This document shows, in pieces, positions 1 through 8,810 of a DNA stretch of 64,000 bases. The position numbers were made by a program, and so were the translations under genes. The first letter of the stretch is position 1. Each line of letters starts with the position of its first letter. Below the pieces are notes generated by a model that saw nothing but the letters and a program-made list of their open reading frames with translations, was not told the origin of the DNA and did not search any database. This stretch comes from Pontibacter sp. FD36 (GTDB lineage: Bacteria; Bacteroidota; Bacteroidia; Cytophagales; Hymenobacteraceae): contig NZ_JADPMP010000007.1 in the NCBI RefSeq assembly GCF_015686655.1, forward strand, positions 1-64,000. The letters are read 5' to 3'.

Positions 1-351
1 ACAAAGCTTATACCCGTGAATTGGTAGCGGCAACAATCCCCTCTCGGGAGGGGAAGGGGTGGTTCGACAAGGTATAGCAAATTAAAAAAGATGAAACCAT
101 ACTTGTGAACTGGTAGCAACAAAAACCTCTCTTAAAAGGGGCAGGGGTATGTAAATCGTGCATAGAAATTCTGTGGATCATTTATAATCCCCGTAATCCT
201 GATTCAGACAAAAGGATGGGCTTAGAGGAAGGTAACAATCTTGTCAATCTTTTAATCCTGAAAATCCTGATTCAGACAAGCTATACCTAAATTGCCAATA
301 AACCCTGTAGTGCGCTCTGCTGACTTCACCAGTTCACAAAGCACTGCTTCT
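1..351. other. Intergenic region with degenerate direct repeats, no gene seen
   Basis: I see no convincing reading frame here. The stretch holds two degraded copies of a unit reading roughly gtgaaTtggtagc..caacaa..cctctc (about 14-60 and 104-150). It also holds two exact copies of AATCCTGATTCAGACAA (195-211 and 263-279). The same 17-mer recurs with two changes at 21100-21116. This looks like decayed dispersed intergenic repeat sequence rather than a promoter region. Confidence 0.5.
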
Positions 352-385
352 AAAAAGCAAAAGCCGCGAAATTCGCGGCCTTTGC
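352..385 (-). terminator. Rho-independent terminator of the catalase gene
   Basis: The stem GCCGCGA / TCGCGGC has a 3-nt loop and is extended by GCAAA/TTTGC. In minus-strand reading it is followed by a broken T run. It lies about 35 bp past the catalase stop codon. Confidence 0.7.
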
Positions 386-418
386 TCCAAACAAACAATC
401 AATAACAAACATTAAATG

Positions 419-2620
419 CTAGGCTGGGGTCATCGATTTCTCGCGGTCCCAGTGGCGGTGCTTTTTGATGGCCTCAATAAACTTATCGGCGAAATCACCG
501 GCGTCGGCGTCGGAGCCGGCAGTAACTACGCCAGAATGTGACATGACCTTACCTGAATCTTTCTCGGCGAAATTAACGCCAACCACAAAGGCCTTCTCGA
601 GCATATTAATGCCGAAGCCAGAGGTAGCGATCGGCTTGCAGTGTTTAAAGGCCTCGGCCACAAAGTGCAGCGCATCACCCAAACCCATCATTTTGCGCAC
701 GCTCTTTTCGCCGTCCGGAATGTATACTGCGTCGAACATAACGGAGTCGGCTGACACATGGTGCTTGTCCACTTCTATTTCCTGGCCGGTGCTGGAAACG
801 CGTTTTCCGAGCAGTTTGGAGATGATCTTCGGATGCGCTCCGGCTGCCTCCAGGGCCTCCTTTACCTGCATCACTTCGTTGTAGTCAAAGCCGTCTTCGA
901 TCAGGATTGCCACTCTCCTGGACTTGGCTGTCTCGATCTTGTTCTTCTCCATGCTGATGGCCGGAGACTCTTTCACAGACTTGCCTTTTTTGATCTTCTC
1001 AGAGGCATCGTCCTTCACAAAATTGCCTGTAGGCTCTGAGTCCTGGTCAACAGGCATCTCAATGCCGATGCCAGCTGCTACCAGGGCAGCGAACTGTGGG
1101 TCTACTTTGTAGAAGTTGGCTACCTGTCGTCTGCGAATCTCTTTGCGTTCTACCTTGCCCAGTTCGAAGTGCGCCGCCGAAACGAGGTGCTCCTTCTCAG
1201 GTTCAGTCAGTGAGTTCCAGAACAGGGTGGCCTGGCTGTAGTGGTCGTTAAAGCTTTCACTGCGTGCCCTGATTTTGTGTCCATCCACTTTCTCCATGTA
1301 GTGTACATAGCCACCCATATTCTCGGGGGCCATCATCGGACACCCATTGCCAATCGAGTTTGGCCAGTAGTTTGCCTTGCCCTTGCCGATGGTCATGCGC
1401 ATAAAGCCCGCGCCATGGTGGTTGTGCACCGGAGCCACCGGTCTGTTAATCGGCACTTCCGTAAAATTGGTGCTATTAAAGCGGTTGAGCTGCGTATCCA
1501 GGTATGAGAAGAGACGGCCTTGCAGCAGCGGGTCATTTGTCACGTCTATACCTGGCACCAGGTTGCCCGGATGGAAAGCCACCTGCTCTGTTTCGGAGAA
1601 GAAATTGTCTGGGTTGCGGTTCAGCACCATTTTACCTACCGGTCTCAGGGGTACTAATTCTTCCGGAATCAGTTTGGTGGCATCTAGCAAATCGAAGTCA
1701 TACTTAAACTCGTCTTCCTCCGGCACCAACTGCACCGCCAACTCAAACTCCGGGTAATCACCCATTTCTATGGCATCCCACAGGTCGCGGCGCAGCCAGT
1801 CCGCGTCTTTACCGGCCAGTTTCTGTGCCTCGTCCCATACCAGGGAGTGCGTACCCAGTGTAGGTCGCCAGTGAAACTTCACAAAAGTGGCCTTGCCTTC
1901 TTCATTAATGAACCGGAAAGTATGTACGCCAAAGCCCTGCATCATACGGAAGCTTCGTGGGATTGCCCGGTCAGAAAGTACCCACATGAGCATGTGCGTT
2001 GACTCAGGCATGAGCGATGCAAAGTCCCAGAAGGTGTCGTGTGCGGCAGATGCCTGTGGCATCTCGTTGTCCGGCATCGGCTTGATGGCGTGCACCAGGT
2101 CCGGGAACTTATTGCCATCCTGTATAAAGAAAGGAGGCATGTTGTTTCCTACCAGGTCGTAATTGCCTTCTGCTGTGTAGAACTTGGTGGCAAAGCCGCG
2201 TACGTCCCGCACAGTGTCTGCTGAGCCGCGCGACCCCACCACTGTGGAAAAGCGCACAAATACAGGTGTCCGCGTGCCGGGTTCTGTCAGAAATCTGGCT
2301 TTCGTATATTTCTTGAGTGAGTCATCATAAGGCTGAAAGTAACCATGAACCCCTGAGCCGCGGGCATGCACTACCCGCTCAGGTATAGACTCATGGTCAA
2401 AGTGCGTCATTTTTTCACGGAAGTGAAAGTCCTCTATCAGGGTAGGGCCACGCTGTCCGGCTTTCAGGGAGTCATCGGTGTGGTTGATCCGGACCCCCTG
2501 GTCGGTGGTCATGTACTCGCCCTGGCCATCTTCCCGGAATTGCTCCAACTGCTTGTTTTTGCTGTCTTCGTTCACCTGGGTAGGCTTAGGCTGCTTATTG
2601 TCTTTCTCTTCCATAGTCAT
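419..2620 (-). CDS. katE: Large-subunit (clade 2) catalase, HPII type
   Basis: Haem catalase that dismutates hydrogen peroxide to water and oxygen in the cytoplasm. At 733 residues it matches the large-subunit class rather than the ~480-residue small class. The distal His motif VVHARGSGVHGYF is near residues 83-95 (His85). The catalytic Asn motif DLVGNNMPPFF is near 155-165, and the proximal haem Tyr lies in the motif GRLFSYLDTQ. After about residue 560 a linker leads to a flavodoxin/PfpI-like C-terminal domain (starting near RRVAILIEDGFDYNEV) typical of HPII. The gene appears monocistronic, with a terminator downstream. In this clade katE is usually a stationary-phase or stress gene; that role is inferred. 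Confidence 0.96.
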   Translation of the reverse strand: MTMEEKDNKQPKPTQVNEDSKNKQLEQFREDGQGEYMTTDQGVRINHTDDSLKAGQRGPTLIEDFHFREKMTHFDHESIPERVVHARGSGVHGYFQPYDDSLKKYTKARFLTEPGTRTPVFVRFSTVVGSRGSADTVRDVRGFATKFYTAEGNYDLVGNNMPPFFIQDGNKFPDLVHAIKPMPDNEMPQASAAHDTFWDFASLMPESTHMLMWVLSDRAIPRSFRMMQGFGVHTFRFINEEGKATFVKFHWRPTLGTHSLVWDEAQKLAGKDADWLRRDLWDAIEMGDYPEFELAVQLVPEEDEFKYDFDLLDATKLIPEELVPLRPVGKMVLNRNPDNFFSETEQVAFHPGNLVPGIDVTNDPLLQGRLFSYLDTQLNRFNSTNFTEVPINRPVAPVHNHHGAGFMRMTIGKGKANYWPNSIGNGCPMMAPENMGGYVHYMEKVDGHKIRARSESFNDHYSQATLFWNSLTEPEKEHLVSAAHFELGKVERKEIRRRQVANFYKVDPQFAALVAAGIGIEMPVDQDSEPTGNFVKDDASEKIKKGKSVKESPAISMEKNKIETAKSRRVAILIEDGFDYNEVMQVKEALEAAGAHPKIISKLLGKRVSSTGQEIEVDKHHVSADSVMFDAVYIPDGEKSVRKMMGLGDALHFVAEAFKHCKPIATSGFGINMLEKAFVVGVNFAEKDSGKVMSHSGVVTAGSDADAGDFADKFIEAIKKHRHWDREKSMTPA

Positions 2621-2867
2621 GTTTGTTTTTGAGATGTGTATAGGATATGCTTTTGACTTTGTGTGGTTAAATCAATTCAAGAATACGGGGATGAATTTTA
2701 AGGGGTTAAGAAAAAGTGAAACTAAACGTGATTAAAATTAAATTAAAATAATACTTTCCTTATGACAGCCAAGGGGGTATCAGCTGTGGTAAATCCACAG
2801 GCAGGTTTGAGAAAGGACTATGCTTGGAAAATTCTGGGATAGAGCGGCTGCGTAAAGAGGAGCAAAC

Positions 2868-3419
2868 CTATAGCGTCAGCTCCTTACGCCCGAAGGTATA
2901 CTCGTCTTCCTTCAGGTAATAATCACCGCACTTTTGCAGTATGGTCAGGTTGTCGATCCTGATTTCCCAGTTGAAATTATAATTGAACAGAAATGTGAGT
3001 ACCGGTCCCAGTACTTCGGGAGAGGTGTCGCCGAGGGCCAGGGAAATGTGAGGGAGCCACATGTTAGGGTTGTAGTAAATGCCCATTTCGCTGCTCATCT
3101 CGGATATGTCGCGGTGCAGGCGGGCATGCAGCTGGTTGAGCGGCGCTGTGCGCAGCACCGGGATGTAGATCACCGGTTTCTCGCCCGGGAACACGCCCAG
3201 ACCAGTGGTGCGGATGGTGAAGGGTTCCGTTTCACGGCTGGTTTCCGCCAGGTATTGCTGGATCTCTTCCATGTCCGGTATTTCGGCTGTGAGCAGGGTC
3301 AGGTGCGGGTATGGCGTCATCTTCACCTCATTGAGCCCAAATTTCTCATCAAGAAGCTCGGTCAGTTCAGATACACGCGCAGAATGAGAGGGGTCGAGCA
3401 GGGATGTTACTGCGATCAT
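2868..3419 (-). CDS. 2H phosphoesterase / 2'-5' RNA ligase-like protein
   Basis: A 183-residue protein with the two His-hydrophobic-Thr/Ser-hydrophobic motifs of the 2H phosphoesterase superfamily: PHLTLL near residues 43-48 and PHISLAL near 123-129. Family members cleave or form cyclic phosphodiester or 2'-5' RNA linkages; the substrate here is unknown. It ends with a KEDEYTFGRKELTL tail, as in related Bacteroidota proteins. The gene stands alone between katE and the divergent ABC-F gene. The His motifs and length make the superfamily call firm, but not a specific RNA ligase activity. Confidence 0.8.
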   Translation of the reverse strand: MIAVTSLLDPSHSARVSELTELLDEKFGLNEVKMTPYPHLTLLTAEIPDMEEIQQYLAETSRETEPFTIRTTGLGVFPGEKPVIYIPVLRTAPLNQLHARLHRDISEMSSEMGIYYNPNMWLPHISLALGDTSPEVLGPVLTFLFNYNFNWEIRIDNLTILQKCGDYYLKEDEYTFGRKELTL

Positions 3420-3610
3420 AAAAGGCTATATTTTATTGCTGTTCTCAACGTATCGCACACACATTTTTCAAAAGCATAAAGCTATAGAACGAGGTGCATG
3501 TGATAATGTTTACCTGGCCGGGGCTTTTTGCAGCAGGCATCTTTTATTTCTACGTATGAGGTGACTTTTGGTCTGTGGACCTTTGCACTGGGGATGTTTC
3601 CCAAAATAAG

Positions 3611-3618
3611 TACCTTTG
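3611..3618 (+). promoter_or_regulatory. Bacteroidota -7 promoter box for the ABC-F gene
   Basis: TACCTTTG is an exact match to the TAnnTTTG -7 consensus of the Bacteroidota primary sigma factor. It lies 20 nt before the ATG at 3639 and so supports that start. The nearest upstream TTTG (3582-3585) has a 25-nt spacer, longer than usual, so the -33 element is weak. Confidence 0.6.
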
Positions 3619-3638
3619 TAGCTCAGCTTTCTGAATCT

Positions 3639-5570
3639 ATGATCTCTATAAATAACCTTAGCTTTCATTTTGGCAGCCGCCCCATGTACGAGGATGCCAG
3701 CCTGCACATCAAACCCAAAGACAAGATCGGCCTGATCGGGCTCAACGGTACCGGCAAATCTACCCTGCTGCGCATCATCGTGGGCGAGTACAAGCCTGAC
3801 GGAGGCAGCATACAGATGAGCAAGGAGACCACCATCGGTTTCCTGAACCAGGACCTGCTCAGCTACGAAACGCACGAGAGCATCCTGTCGGTGGCCATGC
3901 AGGCTTTTGAGGAGGCAATCTCGCTACAGCAGGAGATCGATCAGATACTGGTGGAGTTTGAGAACAACTTTCATGACAAGCTGGTCGATAAGCTGGCTTC
4001 GCTGCAGGAGCGCTTTGAGGCGCTTGGCGGCTATACCATGCAGGCGGAGGCCGAGTCGATCCTGGAGGGGCTTGGCTTTACAACGGAGGAGCTGAAGCAA
4101 CCATTGGCCTCTTTCTCGGGTGGCTGGCGCATGCGCGTGATGCTGGCCAAGATCCTGTTGCAGAAACCATCGCTGCTGCTGCTCGACGAACCGACCAACC
4201 ACCTCGACTTACCTTCTATCAAGTGGCTGGAATCCTACCTGGACCGCTTTGAGGGGGCCGTCGTGATTGTGTCGCACGACAGGGAGTTCCTGGACAAAAC
4301 CACTAACATCACAGTGGAGGTGTCGGGGGCGAAGCTGAACCTGTACCCGGGCAATTACAGCTTCTACGTGGAAGAGAAAGCCCTGCGAAACGAGATTCAG
4401 AAAGGCGCCTACGAAAACCAGCAGGCCCAGATCCGGCAGACAGAGCGTTTCATCGAGCGATTCAAGGCCAAAGCGACCAAAGCCAAGCAGGCACAGAGCC
4501 GCATGAAGCAACTCGAGCGTATGGAGCGCATCGAGGAGGTAGCGCCAGAGGCTGCGAAGGTGAACTTCAGCTTCCGCTTCAACGTGCAGCCAGGCCGTCA
4601 TATCTTCCGCCTCGAGCACATGAGCAAGAGCTTCGGCAGCAAGATGATTTTCCGGGACACCAACGTCCACATTGAGCGGGGCGACAAGATTGCGCTCATC
4701 GGTGCCAACGGAAAAGGGAAGTCCACGCTGCTGCGCATCATTGCCGGCACGGAGCCGATCCAGGGCAAGCGCGAAATGGGGCACAATGTGATCATGTCCT
4801 TCTATGCACAGCACCAGCTGGAAGCCCTGAACGTGGAAAACGAAATACTGCAGGAACTGCAACAGGCCGGCTCCGGCAAAACAGAGGTAGAACTGCGCAC
4901 GCTACTGGGGTCCTTCCTTTTTACAGGCGACGATGTGTTTAAGAAGATCAAGGTGCTGTCGGGAGGAGAGAAGAGCCGCGTGGCACTGGCCAAAACGCTG
5001 ATCTCGGAAGCCAACTTCCTGATGCTCGACGAACCAACCAACCACCTGGACATGATGTCGGTGAATATCCTGATCCAGGCGCTGGAACAGTACGAGGGTA
5101 CCTTTATCGTGATCTCACACGACCGCTACTTTGTGGAGAACGTCGCGACCAAGATCTGGTACATCGAAGACTACCAGCTGAAAGAGTATCCGGGCACGTA
5201 CCACGAGTATGAGGCCTTCCAGGAGAAGCGCGAGAAAGAAACAAAACGCGATGCAGCTGCAGCGCCGGCTCCTAAAAAAGACGAGCCAAAGCAGAAGCGC
5301 GACAACAACGAATTCAATGCCCTAAACAACCAACTGAAGCAGGTAAACCGCCAGATCAGCGAGGTTGAAAAACAGGTGCAGGTGCTGGAGCAGGAGCTAG
5401 CCAAATACGAAACCGAGCTGGCTGACCCAAAGGTATACGGTAACCCGAACGTACTCCAGGAGACTTCCCAGAAGTTTGAAACGGTGCAGAAAGAATTGGA
5501 TGCTGTAAATCAGAAGTGGGAGAGCCTGATGCTGGAAGCCGAAGAGCTGGAAGCGCAGCTGGGGAATTAG
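3639..5570 (+). CDS. ABC-F family ATP-binding protein (Uup/YheS-like)
   Basis: Soluble tandem ATPase with no membrane segments, the ABC-F architecture. Members act on ribosomes or translation; I cannot assign a subtype with certainty. Walker A motifs are GLNGTGKST (residues 34-42) and GANGKGKST (about 355-363). Signatures are FSGGWRMR and LSGGEKSR, and both halves carry DEPTNHLD. A basic, coiled linker follows the first domain, and a lysine-rich C-terminal coiled coil (about 545-643) resembles Uup. I chose the ATG at 3639 (643 aa) over one 111 nt upstream because MISINNLSFHFG is the canonical N-terminus and the promoter box lies between the two. Confidence 0.9.
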   Translation: MISINNLSFHFGSRPMYEDASLHIKPKDKIGLIGLNGTGKSTLLRIIVGEYKPDGGSIQMSKETTIGFLNQDLLSYETHESILSVAMQAFEEAISLQQEIDQILVEFENNFHDKLVDKLASLQERFEALGGYTMQAEAESILEGLGFTTEELKQPLASFSGGWRMRVMLAKILLQKPSLLLLDEPTNHLDLPSIKWLESYLDRFEGAVVIVSHDREFLDKTTNITVEVSGAKLNLYPGNYSFYVEEKALRNEIQKGAYENQQAQIRQTERFIERFKAKATKAKQAQSRMKQLERMERIEEVAPEAAKVNFSFRFNVQPGRHIFRLEHMSKSFGSKMIFRDTNVHIERGDKIALIGANGKGKSTLLRIIAGTEPIQGKREMGHNVIMSFYAQHQLEALNVENEILQELQQAGSGKTEVELRTLLGSFLFTGDDVFKKIKVLSGGEKSRVALAKTLISEANFLMLDEPTNHLDMMSVNILIQALEQYEGTFIVISHDRYFVENVATKIWYIEDYQLKEYPGTYHEYEAFQEKREKETKRDAAAAPAPKKDEPKQKRDNNEFNALNNQLKQVNRQISEVEKQVQVLEQELAKYETELADPKVYGNPNVLQETSQKFETVQKELDAVNQKWESLMLEAEELEAQLGN

Positions 5571-5993
5571 AAGGGTAAGCACCAAGACAGTATTATATAA
5601 AAGAGAGTTATCATGCTGGAAAAAACCCAGTAGAAAAAGAGAGCCCCTACCCCCGGGAAGTTAAGCAGATGCAGCTTGCGGGGGAAGTGGCCCTCTTCAT
5701 CAAGATCTTTTCAGGATGATAAAACAGGGTAAATTAATGCTGTTCTTTTACTTATAAGTATTAAGTGGGAAATAGAAACGTCTGATCAGGGTCTTTTGAT
5801 GTGATTTAAAATTGAAGCAGCAACCATGGGTTTGCTGCTTTTTTTGTGTTGTTTCAGGTGTATTGTATTGAGAGTCAGTGGGTGTGAAGTGTGGTGAATC
5901 TATACTTTAATGCAAAAATATGCGTATATAAAAATTGTACTTTGAGATAAAGTGACATTTTGCTATTTTGTTCCTGAATCTCACCTTATACCT
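5571..5993 (+). other. Intergenic region between the ABC-F gene and a small secreted protein
   Basis: The 423 bp holds a C/G-rich segment (5640-5700), a terminator at 5817-5845 and an AT-rich leader before 5994. The leader contains near-consensus TACTTTG and TATTTTG words, but no clean promoter pair. No other gene is visible. Confidence 0.4.
5817..5845 (+). terminator. Terminator downstream of the ABC-F gene
   Basis: The stem AGCAGCAA / TTTGCTGCT (AGCAGCAA pairs with TTGCTGCT) has a short loop and is followed by six to seven T residues. It is 250 bp beyond the ABC-F stop, so the transcript has a long 3' end, or another small transcript ends here. Confidence 0.65.
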
Positions 5994-6476
5994 ATGAAAA
6001 CTTATTTACTAATGGTACTGCTTATTTTGAGCAGTATGTACAATCGCTCTTTGGCGCAGGGCGACGGTGAAATAATTGTACAGAAAAAAGGCCTTGGATT
6101 TGCTTACTACCAGCATGGCAGGCAAATCAGTAAAAAACAGCTTTTGCACATTTTGGATCAACACCCGGAGGCAAGGCAGGAGCTTCAGAAAGGCAACCGC
6201 AACTCACTTCCGGCTTCTTTGCTTTCCTATGCAGGTGGTATCCTGATCACCTACCCTATGAGCAAGCAGCTGGCCGGCAGCCAGCCAAACTGGCTGATCT
6301 CCGGTGCGGGAGCAAGTCTGCTGACCTTCAGTATACCTTTTGCCGGTGCCCGAATGAAGCGGGAGCACCGGGCAATCTATGTATACAACGAAGGCCTACG
6401 CTATGCCAGCAAACCCCAGCCAGACATCCGCCTTGGCTATGCCTTTAACCGGGCTACTCTAATCTTTACCTTCTGA
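5994..6476 (+). CDS. Small secreted protein of unknown function
   Basis: A 160-residue protein that starts with a clear signal peptide (MKTYLLMVLLILSSMYNRSLAQ, likely cut after AQ). It has two hydrophobic stretches in the middle: SLLSYAGGILITYP and NWLISGAGASLLTFSIPFAGA. It ends with an aromatic residue (LIFTF), as do many outer-membrane proteins of this phylum. I do not recognise the family. An in-frame ATG at 5952 is possible, but it would put charged residues ahead of the signal peptide, so 5994 is preferred. Location in the envelope is inferred. Confidence 0.6.
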   Translation: MKTYLLMVLLILSSMYNRSLAQGDGEIIVQKKGLGFAYYQHGRQISKKQLLHILDQHPEARQELQKGNRNSLPASLLSYAGGILITYPMSKQLAGSQPNWLISGAGASLLTFSIPFAGARMKREHRAIYVYNEGLRYASKPQPDIRLGYAFNRATLIFTF

Positions 6477-6499
6477 TCAGTAACAGCCGTCTAAACACT

Positions 6500-7231
6500 T
6501 TAAGGTTGTGCTTCTTGTCTGCGCCAGTCTATGGTATGAAACAGCCATACTACCAGGGTATGGTTACTGGTAAAGCGGCCCGGTGTGGCTGCCTGCACGT
6601 AGCGGTTCATGTAGCCGGCCTGCAGCATCAGCCCTTGGTACCGGGCGGCAGCCATCAGGGAGATGCGGTTCTGGTCAAACGGGGCGGTGGCTTCCTCTCC
6701 CAGGTTCATCAGCAGTTCGTTGGATACAACCAGGCTGGGCAATACACCCCCAAACGTAAGGGCGGGGAAGTTGCGCCGCAGCACGGTTTGAAGGCGGGCG
6801 CGGTGGTTAAAGGTATAGCCTTCCGCCAGTTCACCGGCCGCCAGACGCTGGCGGTAGCGCAAGTCCCAGCGTAGCCGGTGCTGCAGGGCAAAATTGCCGC
6901 CAAGTGGGGTCGGGATGACGACCTGCGCCCAGGGGCGGTGCTCCCGTCGCCTGAGCTCTCCGCCCACCGGAAGCCACACGTGCGCATAACCTGCGGTTAC
7001 ATCAATGCGGTTTGGAAAGTGTGTGGTCACGCCAGTGCGCACCACTCCAAAACCCTCCGGTATATAATGAAAGTCATTCCAAATGGAAAACCGCTCTGAA
7101 ACACGGCTTGAGGTCATGTAGCCAAACCAGAGCTGCTCGTTTTGCTGCACCTCCTTCTGCTGCGCAGCCAGCTTTGCCGGGCAGCAGAGTAGCGGCAGGA
7201 GCATAAACAGATAAACCAGGGAGTAGCGCAT
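6500..7231 (-). CDS. DUF2490-family outer-membrane-like protein
   Basis: The signal peptide MRYSLVYLFMLLPLLCCPAK..AAQ is followed by QLWFGYMTSSRVSERFSIWNDFHY, the typical start of DUF2490 proteins. Alternating aromatic/hydrophobic strands (RHRLRWDLRYRQRL, FNHRARLQTVLRR) run to the C-terminus and suggest a beta barrel of about 240 residues. No enzymatic role is known for the family. The start at 7231 is preferred because the signal peptide begins there and a purine-rich AAAAAAGG precedes it; ATGs at 7270 and 7336 would give unusual N-terminal extensions. Confidence 0.7.
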   Translation of the reverse strand: MRYSLVYLFMLLPLLCCPAKLAAQQKEVQQNEQLWFGYMTSSRVSERFSIWNDFHYIPEGFGVVRTGVTTHFPNRIDVTAGYAHVWLPVGGELRRREHRPWAQVVIPTPLGGNFALQHRLRWDLRYRQRLAAGELAEGYTFNHRARLQTVLRRNFPALTFGGVLPSLVVSNELLMNLGEEATAPFDQNRISLMAAARYQGLMLQAGYMNRYVQAATPGRFTSNHTLVVWLFHTIDWRRQEAQP

Positions 7232-7335
7232 CCTTTTTTGTGGCGTGGTGCCTGTGTGCTGACGTTGCATGGTACGAATATAACGTGTAAAGAGACACAC
7301 CGTATGAATAGCGACGCTACTTACCGCCTTACACA

Positions 7336-8415
7336 ATGGACAAACTCAATACAATTGACCAGATCAGCCGACAGAGCAATAAAATTTTGTTTCAGTTTGA
7401 TCTGGCACAGAATAAATTCAGTTTCCTTTCAAGTGCTTTTCGTGATTTATGGGAACCGGAGCATGAGCATCTCCAGCGGCAGCCCCAACTTCTGCTCGAT
7501 ACCGTGCCGGAAGAAGACCGCGCCGTCGTGGTAGACTGCTGGCACAAATTGCTGCGGGGCGAACCCGTTGAGAAAACCATACGCATGATGCGGAATGGCA
7601 GGCTGCGCCACATGCGCTGCAGCGTTTACCCCATTCGTGATGCAGCGCAGAATATAGTGGCAGTGGCAGGTATGGCCGAGGATAATAGTCGTCAGCAGGA
7701 GTTTGTCAACTACCTCGCCGAGTTCGGGCACCGCAAGAACAGTGCACTCGAAATGGTACTGCATGACCTGCACGGGCCATTGGCAATTGTACAGAGTGTA
7801 GCTGCCCTGCTGCGCAAAGACACGCAGGATAACCGGCTGGAGGAAGTGGCGCAATACACCTCCATTATCGAAAACGCCTGCATTCAGTGCACAGATCTAA
7901 TTCGGGACCTGCTCAGCGAGGAGCATCTGGCGTCGCCCGAAATCTCAGTGACCAGAACACGCGTCGACCTGAATAAGATGATCAGAAGCATGGCCGAGTT
8001 CTACCAGAAAGGGCAGATTGTACAGCAGGCGCTGGAGCTGGATCTGCCGCAGGAGCCGCTCGTGCTGGACCTGGACCAGATCAAAATATCCCAGGTGCTG
8101 AACAACCTGATCTCTAATTCCATCAAGTTTACCCCGAGCACGGGCAACATCACGATCCGTGCCTACCAGGAGGGGGATGAAGTCGTGATCGAGCACAGCG
8201 ATACAGGCATCGGTATACCTGAGAACCTGCATGCGAATATATTTGAGCGAAAGGCAAAAGTCGGAAGGCCGGGACTGAACGGGGAGAAGTCGCGGGGGCT
8301 GGGACTTTCCATTGTATATGAGCTGGTGCGGCTGCATGGTGGCCACATCAGTGTGCACAGCCGTGAGCATGAGGGCGCCCGCTTTGTGATCAGGCTGCCG
8401 CTCTATGCCGATTAG
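7336..8415 (+). CDS. PAS-domain sensor histidine kinase (soluble)
   Basis: A 359-residue kinase without membrane segments. A PAS-like N-terminal part (about 15-125) is followed by a HisKA segment with the phospho-accepting His143 in the motif LHDLHGPLA. The HATPase domain shows an N box (LNNLISNSIKF), a G1 box (DTGIGIPENL) and a G2 box (SRGLGLSIV). It likely senses a cytoplasmic signal and hands phosphate to a receiver. The convergent receiver protein next door (ending at 8412) is an obvious candidate partner, although that gene is co-transcribed with the other kinase. Its stop codon overlaps the convergent gene's stop. Confidence 0.88.
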   Translation: MDKLNTIDQISRQSNKILFQFDLAQNKFSFLSSAFRDLWEPEHEHLQRQPQLLLDTVPEEDRAVVVDCWHKLLRGEPVEKTIRMMRNGRLRHMRCSVYPIRDAAQNIVAVAGMAEDNSRQQEFVNYLAEFGHRKNSALEMVLHDLHGPLAIVQSVAALLRKDTQDNRLEEVAQYTSIIENACIQCTDLIRDLLSEEHLASPEISVTRTRVDLNKMIRSMAEFYQKGQIVQQALELDLPQEPLVLDLDQIKISQVLNNLISNSIKFTPSTGNITIRAYQEGDEVVIEHSDTGIGIPENLHANIFERKAKVGRPGLNGEKSRGLGLSIVYELVRLHGGHISVHSREHEGARFVIRLPLYAD

Positions 8416-8810
8416 GCACGGCTGTTGCGTGTCTGCTTCATATAGTTCAGACTTTCTTCGTCGAGCGGCTTGTGCAGGAAGCCGCGCACAAGCGGGTAGT
8501 TGCGGGAAAGATCCTTGTCGCTGGCAGCGATGGAAGAGGTGAGGATGAACACATCCAATCTTCCTTTGAGTTTATCTTCGTAGGGGCGCAGCACCTCCAG
8601 AAAATCCCAGCCGCTTTTGACTGGCATGTTCAGATCGAGCAGGATCACATCCGGCAGGGGAGCGGTGTCAGTAAAGGACAGATCAGCCAGGGCATCATCT
8701 GCAGAGCTATAGGTATAAATCTCGTCGGCAAAGCCTGCGTCCTCCAGTACCAGGGAGGTCAGGTATATGCTGATGTCATCATCATCAATTATGTAAACCT
8801 TGCGGGCCAT
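8412..8810 (-). CDS. Single-domain response regulator
   Basis: A 132-residue CheY-like receiver with no output domain. The acidic pocket is IIDDDD (residues 7-12), the phospho-acceptor is Asp59 in the motif LLDLNMP, and the conserved Lys lies in the motif FLHKP near the end. The ATG at 8810 gives a canonical N-terminus (MARKVYIIDDDD). It overlaps the upstream kinase gene by 26 nt, pointing to translational coupling in a kinase-regulator operon. It probably signals by protein contact or acts as a phosphate shuttle. Confidence 0.9.
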   Translation of the reverse strand: MARKVYIIDDDDISIYLTSLVLEDAGFADEIYTYSSADDALADLSFTDTAPLPDVILLDLNMPVKSGWDFLEVLRPYEDKLKGRLDVFILTSSIAASDKDLSRNYPLVRGFLHKPLDEESLNYMKQTRNSRA

